A DNA stretch of 64,000 nt from an uncultured Alphaproteobacteria bacterium (GCA_910577205.1 CAJTMA010000002.1:1-64000), one strand, 5' to 3'. Shown: positions 24,495 to 32,707, counted from the first letter of the stretch. Notes: generated by a model not told the origin, from the letters alone. A program made the numbers and translations.

Positions 24495-24734
24495 TTAGGC
24501 GACAAATTCTATTTTTATTTTCCGGCCGAATATGGATGCCAGATAATTCATCTCACCGATATTGGGTGTTGCCTGGCCATTGATTAATGTTTGTAAATAT
24601 AACGGTGACCAGCAGGTAATCTGTGCTAGTTCCGTTATGCTTAGCCTATTTTCGGTCAATAGATTTTGCAAAATTCCGGCAATGTCCTGCCGCAGATTTT
24701 TCAGGTTGGTTGTACGTTGTCTTTTTTTCATCAT
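24495..24734 (-). CDS. XRE-type helix-turn-helix protein (HTH A)
   Basis: 79 residues. A basic start (MMKKRQRTT) is followed by a five-helix Cro/C1-type HTH (SITELAQITCWSPLYLQTLI, then NGQATPNIGEMNYLASIFG) and a C-terminal strand KIKIEFVA of the kind seen in small antitoxin-like regulators. ATG 24734 is seven bases after GGAG; the in-frame TTG at 24740 overlaps that spacing. No toxin gene adjoins it. Upstream in the same orientation lies structured RNA A, separated by a MITE-like insertion, mirroring HTH B with RNA B. Confidence 0.85.
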   Translation of the reverse strand: MMKKRQRTTNLKNLRQDIAGILQNLLTENRLSITELAQITCWSPLYLQTLINGQATPNIGEMNYLASIFGRKIKIEFVA

Positions 24735-24770
24735 TTTCAAACTCCATTTTTGTTTTGCTATGATTTGTAA

Positions 24771-24922
24771 AATCCCTACCTAACAATTCCGACTATATTT
24801 GCTGTTTCGGCAGCTGTCGCAACCTCACAACAAAAAGTCTCATTGCTTATCTCAACAAAACAATTTGAAAATTGTTTTGTTTTCGCAGCCCCTTAATTTT
24901 AAGGGGAGATTAGGTAGGGATT
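24771..24922. mobile_element. MITE-like element with 13-bp terminal inverted repeats
   Basis: AATCCCTACCTAA at 24771-24783 is repeated in inverted orientation as TTAGGTAGGGATT at 24910-24922. The interior is non-coding and holds two hairpins, CAAAACAATTT/AAATTGTTTTG and CCCCTTAA/TTAAGGGG. No transposase is present. A target duplication is not obvious. It sits between HTH A and RNA A. Confidence 0.6.
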
Positions 24923-24990
24923 AATAATTCCGGCTTTATTAATTTGCCGAGATCACTTCGTCACACGTTCCTCGTGATGACATTCAAGTT
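24923..24990. other. Short spacer with inverted repeat
   Basis: Between the MITE-like element and RNA A. GATCAC and GTGATGA around 24951-24979 form a small palindrome of the type seen in dispersed repeats (compare 34610-34712). No gene is visible. Confidence 0.35.
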
Positions 24991-25165
24991 AAACAAAACC
25001 TGCCTTTAGGAACTAAAGGCAGGGGAGTTGGAAACTGTAACAGAACAGTCCGGGTTATTCGCGCATAGCCTTATCTCCCCGGCTCCCCTCAAAAGGAGTC
25101 GTTCTTTTCTGTTAGGAGCTTCCACACTCCACAAACCATCTCTGGCCTGCAAATTCAGGTTAAGT
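24991..25165 (-). ncRNA. Structured RNA A (candidate new family)
   Basis: On the minus strand this segment ends in a perfect 11-bp terminator hairpin (arms 25013-25023 and 24999-25009) followed by TTTTGTTT. Upstream, in RNA order, are a 5' hairpin CCTG/CAGG, P2 GGAGT/GCTCC (25130-25115), P3 CTCC/GGAG (25098-25083), P4 CCGGG/CCCGG (25082-25050) around a 23-nt internal loop, and P5 ACTGT/ACAGT (25049-25034). The P2 loop (TGGAA) can pair with TTCCA at 25033-25029, making a pseudoknot. RNA B at 34034-34198 has the same helices at the same spacing with different pairing bases. No promoter is clear here. Function unknown. Confidence 0.72.
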
Positions 25166-25289
25166 CATAAAAGTTAAATTGCGGTAAATGCTTTGGTGGA
25201 AAAGGGATTTTTTGCTTGTTAATTAGGGAAATATGTGTAAAATCAGGCAATGAATTTAAGCAAAAATAATAAAAACGGAGAGAAACTTC
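25166..25289 (+). other. metG upstream region
   Basis: No ORF. TTGCTT at about 25212 with an AT-rich -10 region (TGTGTAAAAT) about 18 bases later may be the metG promoter. GGAG lies about ten bases before the metG ATG. Confidence 0.3.
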
Positions 25290-26990
25290 ATGTCTAAAAT
25301 TTTAGTTACTTCAGCATTGCCTTATGTAAACGGAGTGCCGCATTTGGGGCACATGGTCGGCTGTTTGTTGCCGTCAGATGTTTATGCGCGGTTTATGCGA
25401 ATGTCCGGGCATGAGGTTTTGTATATCTGCGGGACTGATGAGCATGGCACGCCTTCTGAAGTCGGTGCAGCCAAAGAAGGGATGGATGTTGGTGATTATT
25501 GTCTGAAATATCATAATCGCCATAAGGAAGCTTATGATGCTTTTAACCTTTCTTTTGATTATTTCGGTCGTACCAGCAGTGATGAAAACAAAGAAATTAC
25601 TTATCACATTTTTGAACAGCTGGATAAAAACGGTTTGATTGAAGAACAGAGTATTAAGCAAATATTCTCAATTGATGACAATCGTTTTCTGCCGGATCGT
25701 TATGTCACCGGGACTTGTCCGCATTGCGGCTACGACAAAGCGCGCGGCGACCAGTGTGAAAATTGTACCAAAGTCTTAGATCCGACTGAACTGATTAATC
25801 CGCGGAGCACTATTTCCGGTTCGACTAATTTGGAAGTACGCGAAACCAAACATTTGTTTTTGAATTTGCCGAAGCTGGAAGCCAAGTTGGCGGAATGGGT
25901 CAAAGGCAAAGAACCTTACTGGCCGGATGTGGCTTATTCCATTGCTCAGAAATGGCTGAAAGAAGGTTTACGTCCGCGTTGCATTACCCGTGATTTGAAA
26001 TGGGGATTTCCCGTTAATAAGCCCGGGTTTGAAGACAAGGTTTTTTATGTGTGGTTTGATGCGCCGATTGGCTATATCGGTATTACCAAGCAATGGGCGG
26101 ATGAACAGCCGGGCGAAAGAAATTGGAAAGATTGGTGGCTGGATGCTAAAGATGTCCACTATGTTCAGTTTATGGGCAAAGATAATGTGCCGTTCCACTC
26201 TATTTCATTTCCGGCGACTTTGCTCGGAACAGGTGAAAACTGGACTAAGGTGGATTATCTGAAAGGCATGAGCTATCTGACTTTTGAAGGCGGAAAATTT
26301 TCTAAATCAGAGCAGCGCGGCGTGTTTGCTGAAGATGCCGTAAAGGAATTTCCTGCTGATTACTGGCGTTATTGGTTAATGTCCAACGCGCCGGAAGCTT
26401 CTGATTCCAGCTTTACGTTTGACTTGTTTGCCGGAGTTGTCAATAAAGACTTAAACGGTGTGTTGGGTAATTTTGTTTCCCGCGTGATGAAAATGACGGC
26501 CTCCAAAATCGGAGCGGAAGTTCCGGCAGGCGGTGAAATGACAGAAGTTGAGCAACAGCTGATTGCCGATTTGCAGGAAAAAATCAATAATTATTGCAAA
26601 TATATGGAAGAGCTGGAGTTCAAAAAGGCATTGAACGAATTGCGGGCCATTTGGGTTGACGGCAATAACTATATTTCCGTGACAGAACCTTGGACGGTTA
26701 TCAAAACAGATCCTGAGCGGGCTGCGGCTATTTTGCGCGTTTGCCTGAATTTGATTCGCATTTATGCAATTTTGTCTTATCCGATTATGCCGGAAACTGC
26801 AGAGAAAATGCTGGCAAAATTTGGGCTGAAAACAGGGGATATGCCGGGACTGAATAATTTTGATGCGGCTGCGGAAATTCAGGCATTGAAGCCGGGGCAG
26901 GCGTTTGAAGTCGGAGACCCTTTATTTGAACGTATTGCTCCTGAAAAAATTGAGGAATTGAAAGTTAAGTACGGAAGTGATAAGAAATGA
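25290..26990 (+). CDS. metG: Methionyl-tRNA synthetase
   Basis: 566 residues. Class I motifs are HLGHMVG (HIGH-like, about residues 17-23) and KFSKS (KMSKS-like) in GGKFSKSEQRGVF. A zinc knuckle CPHCGYDKARGDQCENC interrupts the connective peptide. The anticodon-binding helical domain follows, and there is no C-terminal tRNA-binding (EMAP-like) extension. ATG 25290 follows GGAGAG. It lies outside its usual alphaproteobacterial place between holB and tatD. The stop overlaps the next gene by 4 bases. Confidence 0.96.
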   Translation: MSKILVTSALPYVNGVPHLGHMVGCLLPSDVYARFMRMSGHEVLYICGTDEHGTPSEVGAAKEGMDVGDYCLKYHNRHKEAYDAFNLSFDYFGRTSSDENKEITYHIFEQLDKNGLIEEQSIKQIFSIDDNRFLPDRYVTGTCPHCGYDKARGDQCENCTKVLDPTELINPRSTISGSTNLEVRETKHLFLNLPKLEAKLAEWVKGKEPYWPDVAYSIAQKWLKEGLRPRCITRDLKWGFPVNKPGFEDKVFYVWFDAPIGYIGITKQWADEQPGERNWKDWWLDAKDVHYVQFMGKDNVPFHSISFPATLLGTGENWTKVDYLKGMSYLTFEGGKFSKSEQRGVFAEDAVKEFPADYWRYWLMSNAPEASDSSFTFDLFAGVVNKDLNGVLGNFVSRVMKMTASKIGAEVPAGGEMTEVEQQLIADLQEKINNYCKYMEELEFKKALNELRAIWVDGNNYISVTEPWTVIKTDPERAAAILRVCLNLIRIYAILSYPIMPETAEKMLAKFGLKTGDMPGLNNFDAAAEIQALKPGQAFEVGDPLFERIAPEKIEELKVKYGSDKK

Positions 26991-27847
26991 GTTTGAGAAG
27001 AAGAGACAGAGATAGTATCGCCCCAATGACGGGGTGGGCGGCTTTTTTTCATAAATTGGCGATGTTTATTTTGTTTCCGTTGCGGAAACCGCTGATTTTC
27101 TTTCCGTTATTGCTGATTTTGTTTTTAGCGCCGACGTTTAACGGGGTAAAACCGGCAGAAGTTCATCGTTGGTACTGGGGAAAAATTAAGCAATATGTTC
27201 TTATGATGACCGATTTTGTGTCTGAAAAGGGCAAAGGCGTTCTGCCGAAAGATTTCAAAATTAAAGTTCCTTCTCTTGGCAACAGTGCTTCGGAAACAAA
27301 AGGAACTGATAAGTTGGTTGAATATCCGACGGTGGATGTTAATGCTAATAGGCGGGCTATATTTGAACGGGCCAGCAGTGCCCCGGTTATGCCGGTAGAT
27401 ATTGTTACGGATGAGAGTTTTACTGAAGACGAAAGTACTCTTGGTGAGCCAGCCGCTGAAGAAAAAGAAATTATTGCTCCGCTTGAAAATCGTCAGCCTG
27501 CTGAGGAGCTTCAGGAGATTAAGGTTCAACCGGTTAAGCGTCATTTGCCATTGGTGTATTTGGATACGCCTAAGGAAGTTATTGGTACGGTAACTGTTCA
27601 TAATGCCAATGAACTGGAAGTTGACGGGACATATATCTTTTTGTATGGCATTTATGTTAATCCGGATACGGAGCAGGGCATTTATGCCAAGAAGTTTTTG
27701 GAAAATATGGTTAAAAATCAGATAGTACGTTGCAGTATTGTGGCATATACGCTGCAGGATGTGGCTACGGGGATGTGCTATCTTAACGGCGAAAACATAA
27801 ACCGAATGATGGTAACCAACAAGTTTTCAAAGAATGTGGCTTTGTAG
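26987..27847 (+). CDS. Membrane-anchored protein with SNase-like C-terminal domain
   Basis: 286 residues, translationally coupled to metG (ATGA). A basic N-terminus precedes one or two hydrophobic segments (about 32-50, PLIFFPLLLILFLAPTF). A long charged, low-complexity linker rich in Glu/Pro follows. The last 90 residues (VIGTVTVHNANELEVDGTYI, FLYGIYVNPD, AKKFLENMV, MCYLNGENINRMMV) follow the pattern of a thermonuclease OB-fold, but I cannot identify the usual Arg/Glu catalytic set, so it may be a binding module only. Family not recognised. Confidence 0.6.
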   Translation: MSLRRRDRDSIAPMTGWAAFFHKLAMFILFPLRKPLIFFPLLLILFLAPTFNGVKPAEVHRWYWGKIKQYVLMMTDFVSEKGKGVLPKDFKIKVPSLGNSASETKGTDKLVEYPTVDVNANRRAIFERASSAPVMPVDIVTDESFTEDESTLGEPAAEEKEIIAPLENRQPAEELQEIKVQPVKRHLPLVYLDTPKEVIGTVTVHNANELEVDGTYIFLYGIYVNPDTEQGIYAKKFLENMVKNQIVRCSIVAYTLQDVATGMCYLNGENINRMMVTNKFSKNVAL

Positions 27848-27875
27848 CCGCCTGAAATAAAGAGGATAATGCTTG

Positions 27876-29318
27876 ATGTGGCAGCCGGTATTAATGATTA
27901 ACGGTTATCTGATTAGTGTGCTGGGACTGGCAATGCTGGTTCCGGCATTTTCAGATATGTATTGGACTTCGGCTTCATGGTCACATTTTTTAAGTTCGTC
28001 AATAATCTGTTTGTTTATCGGTTTGTCGCTGTATTTGGCCAATAGGATGGCTATCAAAAAAATCACTCTGCAACAGGGATATTTGATAACGGTTTGCGGC
28101 TGGATGAGCTTAACGGTTTTGGGAACGCTTCCTTTTGTTTTATCAGACGCTATTCCTGATTTTGCCGATGCTTTTTTTGAAACAATGTCTGGGTTAAGTA
28201 CAACCGGCGCAACTATTTTGCCAAATGTGGAAGCCATGCCTAAAGCCATCTTGTTATGGCGCTCCGTCCTCAGCTGTCTGGGCGGTATCGGTATTGTTAT
28301 GTTTGCCGTGGCGCTGCTACCTTATTTGGGGATTGGCGGTATGCAGATTTTCCAACGGGAAAATTCAGATATTGATGACAAGTTTATGCCCAAATTTAAC
28401 TATATTGCCAAACGCATTATGTTTGTTTACATATCGCTTATGCTGGGCTGTATTTTTTCATTGCATTGGGCGGGGATGCCGTGGTTTGATGCGGTTAATC
28501 ATGGCTTGTCGATTGTGGCAACCTGCGGTTTGTCGATTAAAAACAGTTCTTTGGGATTCTATGACAGTCTGACAATTGAGATGCTGGCGGCATTGTTTTT
28601 GATTTTAAGCTCTCTGCCGATGACTTTTTATATTATGATTATCCAAAATCAGGATATGCATTCGTTCAGAACCCAGCAAGTGGTGACTTTTCTGAAAGTA
28701 TTGGCGGTTTATATTCTGGCAACCTCCTGTTGGCTGGTGTTTAAAGGCGTTTATGGCTTTGGGGATGCTTTGCGCTATGCTTCCTTTAATATCATATCTG
28801 TGGTGACCTCAGCCGGCTTTTGCTCGACAGATTATATGGCGTGGGGCGCATTTGCCGGAACATTGTTTATGATTTTTGCATTGACCGGCGGTTGTACCGG
28901 ATCAACATCAGGTTCTATTAAAATCTTTCGCTGGCAGGCAATTTTTGCTTTTATCCGGCAGTCACTGACGCTGGCTACTGATCCGAATCGGGTTCTTCCG
29001 GTGAAAATTGGATCTTTAACAGCCGGAAATGCTGTGATGTCATCCGTTTTTGTGTTTTTTGCGGGATATATGCTTAGTATTGCGGCGGTAAGCGTTTTGG
29101 TGGCTTTGACCGGCGAACCTTTTGAAATAGCTTTCAGCGCAGCGATTGCCAGCATTACAAATTCCGGGCCGGGGGTAGGGAAGATTATCGGTCCAAGCGG
29201 CAACTACAGCAGTTTGTCTGATGTTGCCAAGTATATTTTAGCCTTTGCGATGTTGCTCGGTCGCTTGGAAGTGGTGACGATTTTGGTTGTTTTTACCAAA
29301 AACTTTTGGCGTAAGTAA
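27876..29318 (+). CDS. trkH: Potassium uptake protein TrkH
   Basis: The channel-forming subunit of the Trk K+ system, 480 residues with repeated M1-P-M2 units. Four filter segments are visible: GLSTTGATIL, VATCGLSIKN, TSAGFCSTD and ITNSGPGVG. TrkH normally works with the cytoplasmic NAD-binding TrkA, which is not in this window. The start is ATG 27876 with GAGGA upstream (the in-frame TTG 27873 is also possible). No other oddity. Confidence 0.94.
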   Translation: MWQPVLMINGYLISVLGLAMLVPAFSDMYWTSASWSHFLSSSIICLFIGLSLYLANRMAIKKITLQQGYLITVCGWMSLTVLGTLPFVLSDAIPDFADAFFETMSGLSTTGATILPNVEAMPKAILLWRSVLSCLGGIGIVMFAVALLPYLGIGGMQIFQRENSDIDDKFMPKFNYIAKRIMFVYISLMLGCIFSLHWAGMPWFDAVNHGLSIVATCGLSIKNSSLGFYDSLTIEMLAALFLILSSLPMTFYIMIIQNQDMHSFRTQQVVTFLKVLAVYILATSCWLVFKGVYGFGDALRYASFNIISVVTSAGFCSTDYMAWGAFAGTLFMIFALTGGCTGSTSGSIKIFRWQAIFAFIRQSLTLATDPNRVLPVKIGSLTAGNAVMSSVFVFFAGYMLSIAAVSVLVALTGEPFEIAFSAAIASITNSGPGVGKIIGPSGNYSSLSDVAKYILAFAMLLGRLEVVTILVVFTKNFWRK

Positions 29319-29392
29319 AAAATGCTTGTTTTTGTCTAAAGTTTATGTTAGCCTGCCAGCAATTGACTATTATTGTTTAATTTAAAATTTTT

Positions 29393-29833
29393 ATGGAAAT
29401 GAAAAGAAAGTATGTAGTTGCAGAAGTAATGGCCGCATTCAAAGGAATTCCCAATCTGCCCCAGAAGGAAACGCTAAGCCTGAAAGATATCCAATCCAGC
29501 CTCCCGAACGTGTTAACCGGTACAGCTTACGAGGCCGACGCTTATGAAGTGTCATTCCTCGGCTACTTCAAAACAAAAGCCATCGCTTTTGTTAACACTC
29601 TGGAGGACAAGAAATTCAGTTTCTCTCCAATCGCCGCGTATACTTACTACGGTCTGTTCGAGATAAACAAGGTGCGTATACTCGTCAGCTTCCGAGCTTC
29701 TCAGACAGCAGTCATCTTTGTTGTCAAACTGCAGGAGTACCTCAACGGGGTGACAGAGGGCGTTGTCTTTGACAGGCATGAACTCACAGGAAATCGATGC
29801 ATAATGGTTAAACGAACCATCCTTGCTCAGTAG
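29393..29833 (+). CDS. Hypothetical protein, 146 aa, atypical codon usage
   Basis: Not recognised. It is a soluble, mixed alpha/beta protein without signal peptide. Compared with its neighbours it favours C-ending codons (TTC, TAC, AAC, CTC, GTC), whereas surrounding genes use TTT, TAT, AAT and TTG, so it is a candidate recent acquisition. The start is ATG 29393 (or ATG 29399) without a convincing Shine-Dalgarno sequence. It is monocistronic and closed by a strong terminator. Confidence 0.65.
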   Translation: MEMKRKYVVAEVMAAFKGIPNLPQKETLSLKDIQSSLPNVLTGTAYEADAYEVSFLGYFKTKAIAFVNTLEDKKFSFSPIAAYTYYGLFEINKVRILVSFRASQTAVIFVVKLQEYLNGVTEGVVFDRHELTGNRCIMVKRTILAQ

Positions 29834-29860
29834 GTTTCTCTTACTACTTAACTTTGGTTA

Positions 29861-29899
29861 CAAACTCTCCAATCGGGATGATTGGGGAGTTTGTTTTTG
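29861..29899 (+). terminator. Intrinsic terminator
   Basis: CAAACTCTCCAATC (29861-29874) pairs with GATTGGGGAGTTTG (29880-29893), followed by five T. It ends the atypical gene. Confidence 0.88.
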
Positions 29900-29965
29900 G
29901 TGATATATTGGATTCCAATTAATGGTGATTATATTTTCCTTAACATTTTTTATAGGGAGATAATC

Positions 29966-30472
29966 ATGGAAAATTTTGACGATTTCGAAAAGTTAGCGAA
30001 GCTGCGTGACAGAAATATTTTGAATGAAGAAGAATATGTTGGCTTGAAACAGGCGCTTATTCGTAAAAATACGGAAGAAGCCGGCGGAGCTAAAAGCGGG
30101 GTGGCTTATGTGTTGTTAGGATGGCTGCTCGGTATATTCGGTGCGCATAACTATTACGCTGGTTATACGCGTAAAGCCACAATTCAGTTGTTAATTACCC
30201 TGTTTTCGGGATTTTTATGTTTCATTCCGTTGGTGTTTGTACAGGTCTGGGTAATTGCGGAGATTTGTTTGATTAACAAAGATGCCGCAGAAGTGCCTTT
30301 CAAAGGTGATTTAGGCTTGATTAAAATTTTGCGGATTGCTGCTGTTGCTTTCTATATTGTCAGTTATTTCCTTACTTTTTTGGGGATGTATGGCAATTCT
30401 CAGCAGGAAATGATGATGGCACAGCAAAGAATGGCAACTCAGGGACGTCCGGCTGTTATGTTTGTTCAATAA
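29966..30472 (+). CDS. TM2-domain membrane protein
   Basis: 168 residues. The N-terminus (FEKLAKLRDRNILNEEEYVG) resembles a SHOCT-type short helical domain. The TM2 domain follows: AYVLLGWLLGIFGAHNYYAG with the characteristic G-x-H-x-F/Y turn, then GFLCFIPLVFVQVWVIAEIC. A third hydrophobic segment (IAAVAFYIVSYFLTFLGMYG) and a Met/Gln-rich tail end it. ATG 29966 follows AGGGAG. TM2 proteins are of unknown function in bacteria. Monocistronic. Confidence 0.82.
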   Translation: MENFDDFEKLAKLRDRNILNEEEYVGLKQALIRKNTEEAGGAKSGVAYVLLGWLLGIFGAHNYYAGYTRKATIQLLITLFSGFLCFIPLVFVQVWVIAEICLINKDAAEVPFKGDLGLIKILRIAAVAFYIVSYFLTFLGMYGNSQQEMMMAQQRMATQGRPAVMFVQ

Positions 30473-30490
30473 AATTTACGGTTTTGAAAA

Positions 30491-30521
30491 TAAAACCCCG
30501 GAAGTTATCCGGGGTTTTATT
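30491..30521. terminator. Bidirectional terminator
   Basis: TAAAACCCCGG pairs with CCGGGGTTTTA around GAAGTTAT or a slightly shorter loop, between the TM2 gene and convergent recA. Confidence 0.8.
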
Positions 30522-30617
30522 ATGTGCTTTGCAGAAAGCCTGAGTTTGCTGAAGCTGGATGCCAACAACACCTCTTCAGGTCAGCGAGTATAGGCAAAAC
30601 GATAGATTTGCCGCTGT

Positions 30618-31646
30618 TTATGCTTCATCAGAGGCCGGGTCTTCGTCACCAATCATTTCGGTGGTTAAGTGACCGGCATCTGCGCGGATTTTGTTTTCAA
30701 TTTCTTCCGCTACCTCAGGGTGGTCACGCAGGAAGATTTTGGCATTTTCACGGCCTTGACCCAGTTTTTCGCCCTTATAAGAGAACCAAGCTCCGGCTTT
30801 TTCAACCAGTCCGGCTTTAATACCCAAGTCAATCAGTTCGCCGGTTTTGGAGATGCCTTCGCCATACATGATGTCAAAATCGACAACCTTGAACGGCGGG
30901 GCAACTTTGTTTTTGACAATTTTAACGCGGGTTTGGCTGCCGATAACGTCATCTTTGTCTTTAATAGCGCCGACGCGGCGAATATCAATACGGACAGAAG
31001 CATAGAATTTGAGCGCGTTACCGCCGGTAGTGGTTTCCGGGTTGCCAAACATAACGCCGATTTTCATACGAATCTGGTTAATAAAGATAATCAGTGTGTT
31101 GGAACGGGAAACGGTGGAGGTCAGTTTACGCAGAGCCTGGCTCATCAGGCGAGCTTGCAACCCCATATGGGAATCGCCCATTTCGCCTTCAAGTTCGGCC
31201 TTAGGAACCAGAGCAGCCACAGAGTCAACGACCAAGACATCAATAGCGCCGGAGCGAACCAGTGTATCAGCGATTTCCAGAGCCTGTTCGCCGGCATCCG
31301 GTTGAGAAATCAACAGGTTGTCGATATCAACGCCGATTTTCTTGGCATAACTGGGGTCGAGAGCGTGTTCGGCATCAATAAAAGCGCAAGTGCCGCCTTT
31401 TTTCTGGGCTTGAGCAATAACGCTCAAAGCCAGAGTGGTTTTACCAGAGCTTTCCGGGCCATAGATTTCAATGATACGGCCTTTAGGCATACCGCCGATA
31501 CCGAGAGCGATGTCAATTCCCAGCGAACCGGTGGAAATGGCTTCAATATCAATATTGGTGTTTTGGCCGAGCCGCATAATTGAGCCTTTGCCGAAAGCGC
31601 GTTCAATCTGACTGAGGGCAGCGTCTAGTGCTTTATCTTTTTCCAT
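30618..31646 (-). CDS. recA: Recombinase RecA
   Basis: 342 residues. Walker A GPESSGKTT, Walker B VLVVDSVAAL, loop L1 (MGDSHMGLQARLM), loop L2 (FINQIRMKIGVMFGNPETTT) and the acidic C-terminus ending DPASDEA are all present. It drives homologous recombination and LexA cleavage. ATG 31646 reads MEKDKALDAALSQIE. An SOS box overlaps its promoter. Length and motifs are normal. Confidence 0.98.
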   Translation of the reverse strand: MEKDKALDAALSQIERAFGKGSIMRLGQNTNIDIEAISTGSLGIDIALGIGGMPKGRIIEIYGPESSGKTTLALSVIAQAQKKGGTCAFIDAEHALDPSYAKKIGVDIDNLLISQPDAGEQALEIADTLVRSGAIDVLVVDSVAALVPKAELEGEMGDSHMGLQARLMSQALRKLTSTVSRSNTLIIFINQIRMKIGVMFGNPETTTGGNALKFYASVRIDIRRVGAIKDKDDVIGSQTRVKIVKNKVAPPFKVVDFDIMYGEGISKTGELIDLGIKAGLVEKAGAWFSYKGEKLGQGRENAKIFLRDHPEVAEEIENKIRADAGHLTTEMIGDEDPASDEA

Positions 31647-31740
31647 TAGTTTCTCTTTCCGTTAATTAATAGATGTCAATGTTATCCGACTTATTTGCAG
31701 AAAATACAATTTGCGGATGGAAGTTATCCCGATGAAAATG

Positions 31741-31769
31741 ATAATGTACTAGTTTTGTTCTTTTTGCAA
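31741..31769 (-). promoter_or_regulatory. recA promoter with SOS box
   Basis: On the minus strand TTGCAA (31769-31764), a 17-base spacer and CATTAT (31746-31741). Within the spacer lies GAAC-N7-GTAC (31760-31746), one mismatch from the alphaproteobacterial LexA site GAAC-N7-GAAC. LexA bound there would block the promoter. Confidence 0.65.
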
Positions 31770-31792
31770 GAGGAATTTTAAAGTTTTTGCAA

Positions 31793-32707
31793 TTATCTTT
31801 TTTCCGGCTTGCCGTTGACGATAATTTTTTTGAGCTGTCTGTCGTTAAGCTGTTGATATTCCTCAAGAGCGGCAGTAACTACTGCTCCCAAAATAACCAC
31901 GCTCCATGCCAGATACATCCAGATTAAAAAGATGGGGAGGGTGGCAAGTGCGCCGTACAATGTTTTATATGTGGCGCTCATGGAGATGGCGATGCTGAAG
32001 CCTTTACGGAGTATCCAGAATAAAATGACAGCGGTTACTGCGCCGGCGAAGGCGTTTTTTATGCAGACTTTTTTATTAGGAACGAGAACATAAACCAACA
32101 TAAGCAGCATCATGGTTATAAAGCCGGGCAAAACGGCGCTTATCCACCAGTTGCTGTTGTCAGCCATGGCTTCGGGCATAAACTGCTGGAGCGTGAATAG
32201 ATAGCCGCGGAGCGAGAAAGCCGCGCCAAGCAGCAGAGGGCCGAGGGTGATAACTGTCCAATAAAGGGTGATTTTAGTTGTAAAGCGGCGGGGACGGTTA
32301 ACCTTAAATATAAAATTCAGACTGTTTTCAATGGTGGACAGCAGCAGAATCGCCGTGATGGCCAGACCGATGACGCCGAATGTGGTCAATTGCCCGGTAG
32401 CATTTATGAATTCTGAAAAATATTGACTGACTTCCTGTTCAATGGTGGGAACAAAGTTTTTGAGCAGAAATTCTTCAATTTGACCGCGGACGCTGTTGAA
32501 AACCGGGAAAGCCGAGAAAATTGCCAGGCCGATGGCAAACAGCGGCACAATAGCGATAAGAGAGGTGTAGCTTAAGGATGCCGCTACCCGGAAGATGGTG
32601 TCATTCTTCGCGCGTTTAGAAAGGAAAAACAGAAATTCGCCAATTGTATTCATTTGTTGTTTAAACTTACATTTAACGGGCTTTTTGAACAGAGTTTTCC
32701 AGTACAT
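31793..32707 (-). CDS. YihY/BrkB-family inner-membrane protein
   Basis: 304 residues with about six transmembrane helices. Family features are RVAASLSYTSLIAIVPLFAI near the N-terminus, TAILLLSTIENSLNFIFKV, and the C-terminal YKTLYGALATLPIFLIWMYL. Once called ribonuclease BN, these proteins are now regarded as membrane proteins of unclear function. ATG 32707 starts a basic cytoplasmic N-terminus. It lies upstream of recA on the same strand, with about 150 bases between. Confidence 0.9.
   Translation of the reverse strand: MYWKTLFKKPVKCKFKQQMNTIGEFLFFLSKRAKNDTIFRVAASLSYTSLIAIVPLFAIGLAIFSAFPVFNSVRGQIEEFLLKNFVPTIEQEVSQYFSEFINATGQLTTFGVIGLAITAILLLSTIENSLNFIFKVNRPRRFTTKITLYWTVITLGPLLLGAAFSLRGYLFTLQQFMPEAMADNSNWWISAVLPGFITMMLLMLVYVLVPNKKVCIKNAFAGAVTAVILFWILRKGFSIAISMSATYKTLYGALATLPIFLIWMYLAWSVVILGAVVTAALEEYQQLNDRQLKKIIVNGKPEKR

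Noticed and set aside
24991..25165. Riboswitch or T-box for metG
   Set aside because: The terminator hairpin and helices read correctly on the minus strand, opposite to metG, and the related copy B has no metG nearby.
30669..31583. Plus-strand ORF of 304 codons antisense to recA
   Set aside because: Shadow of recA; no start signals, and recA is unambiguous.
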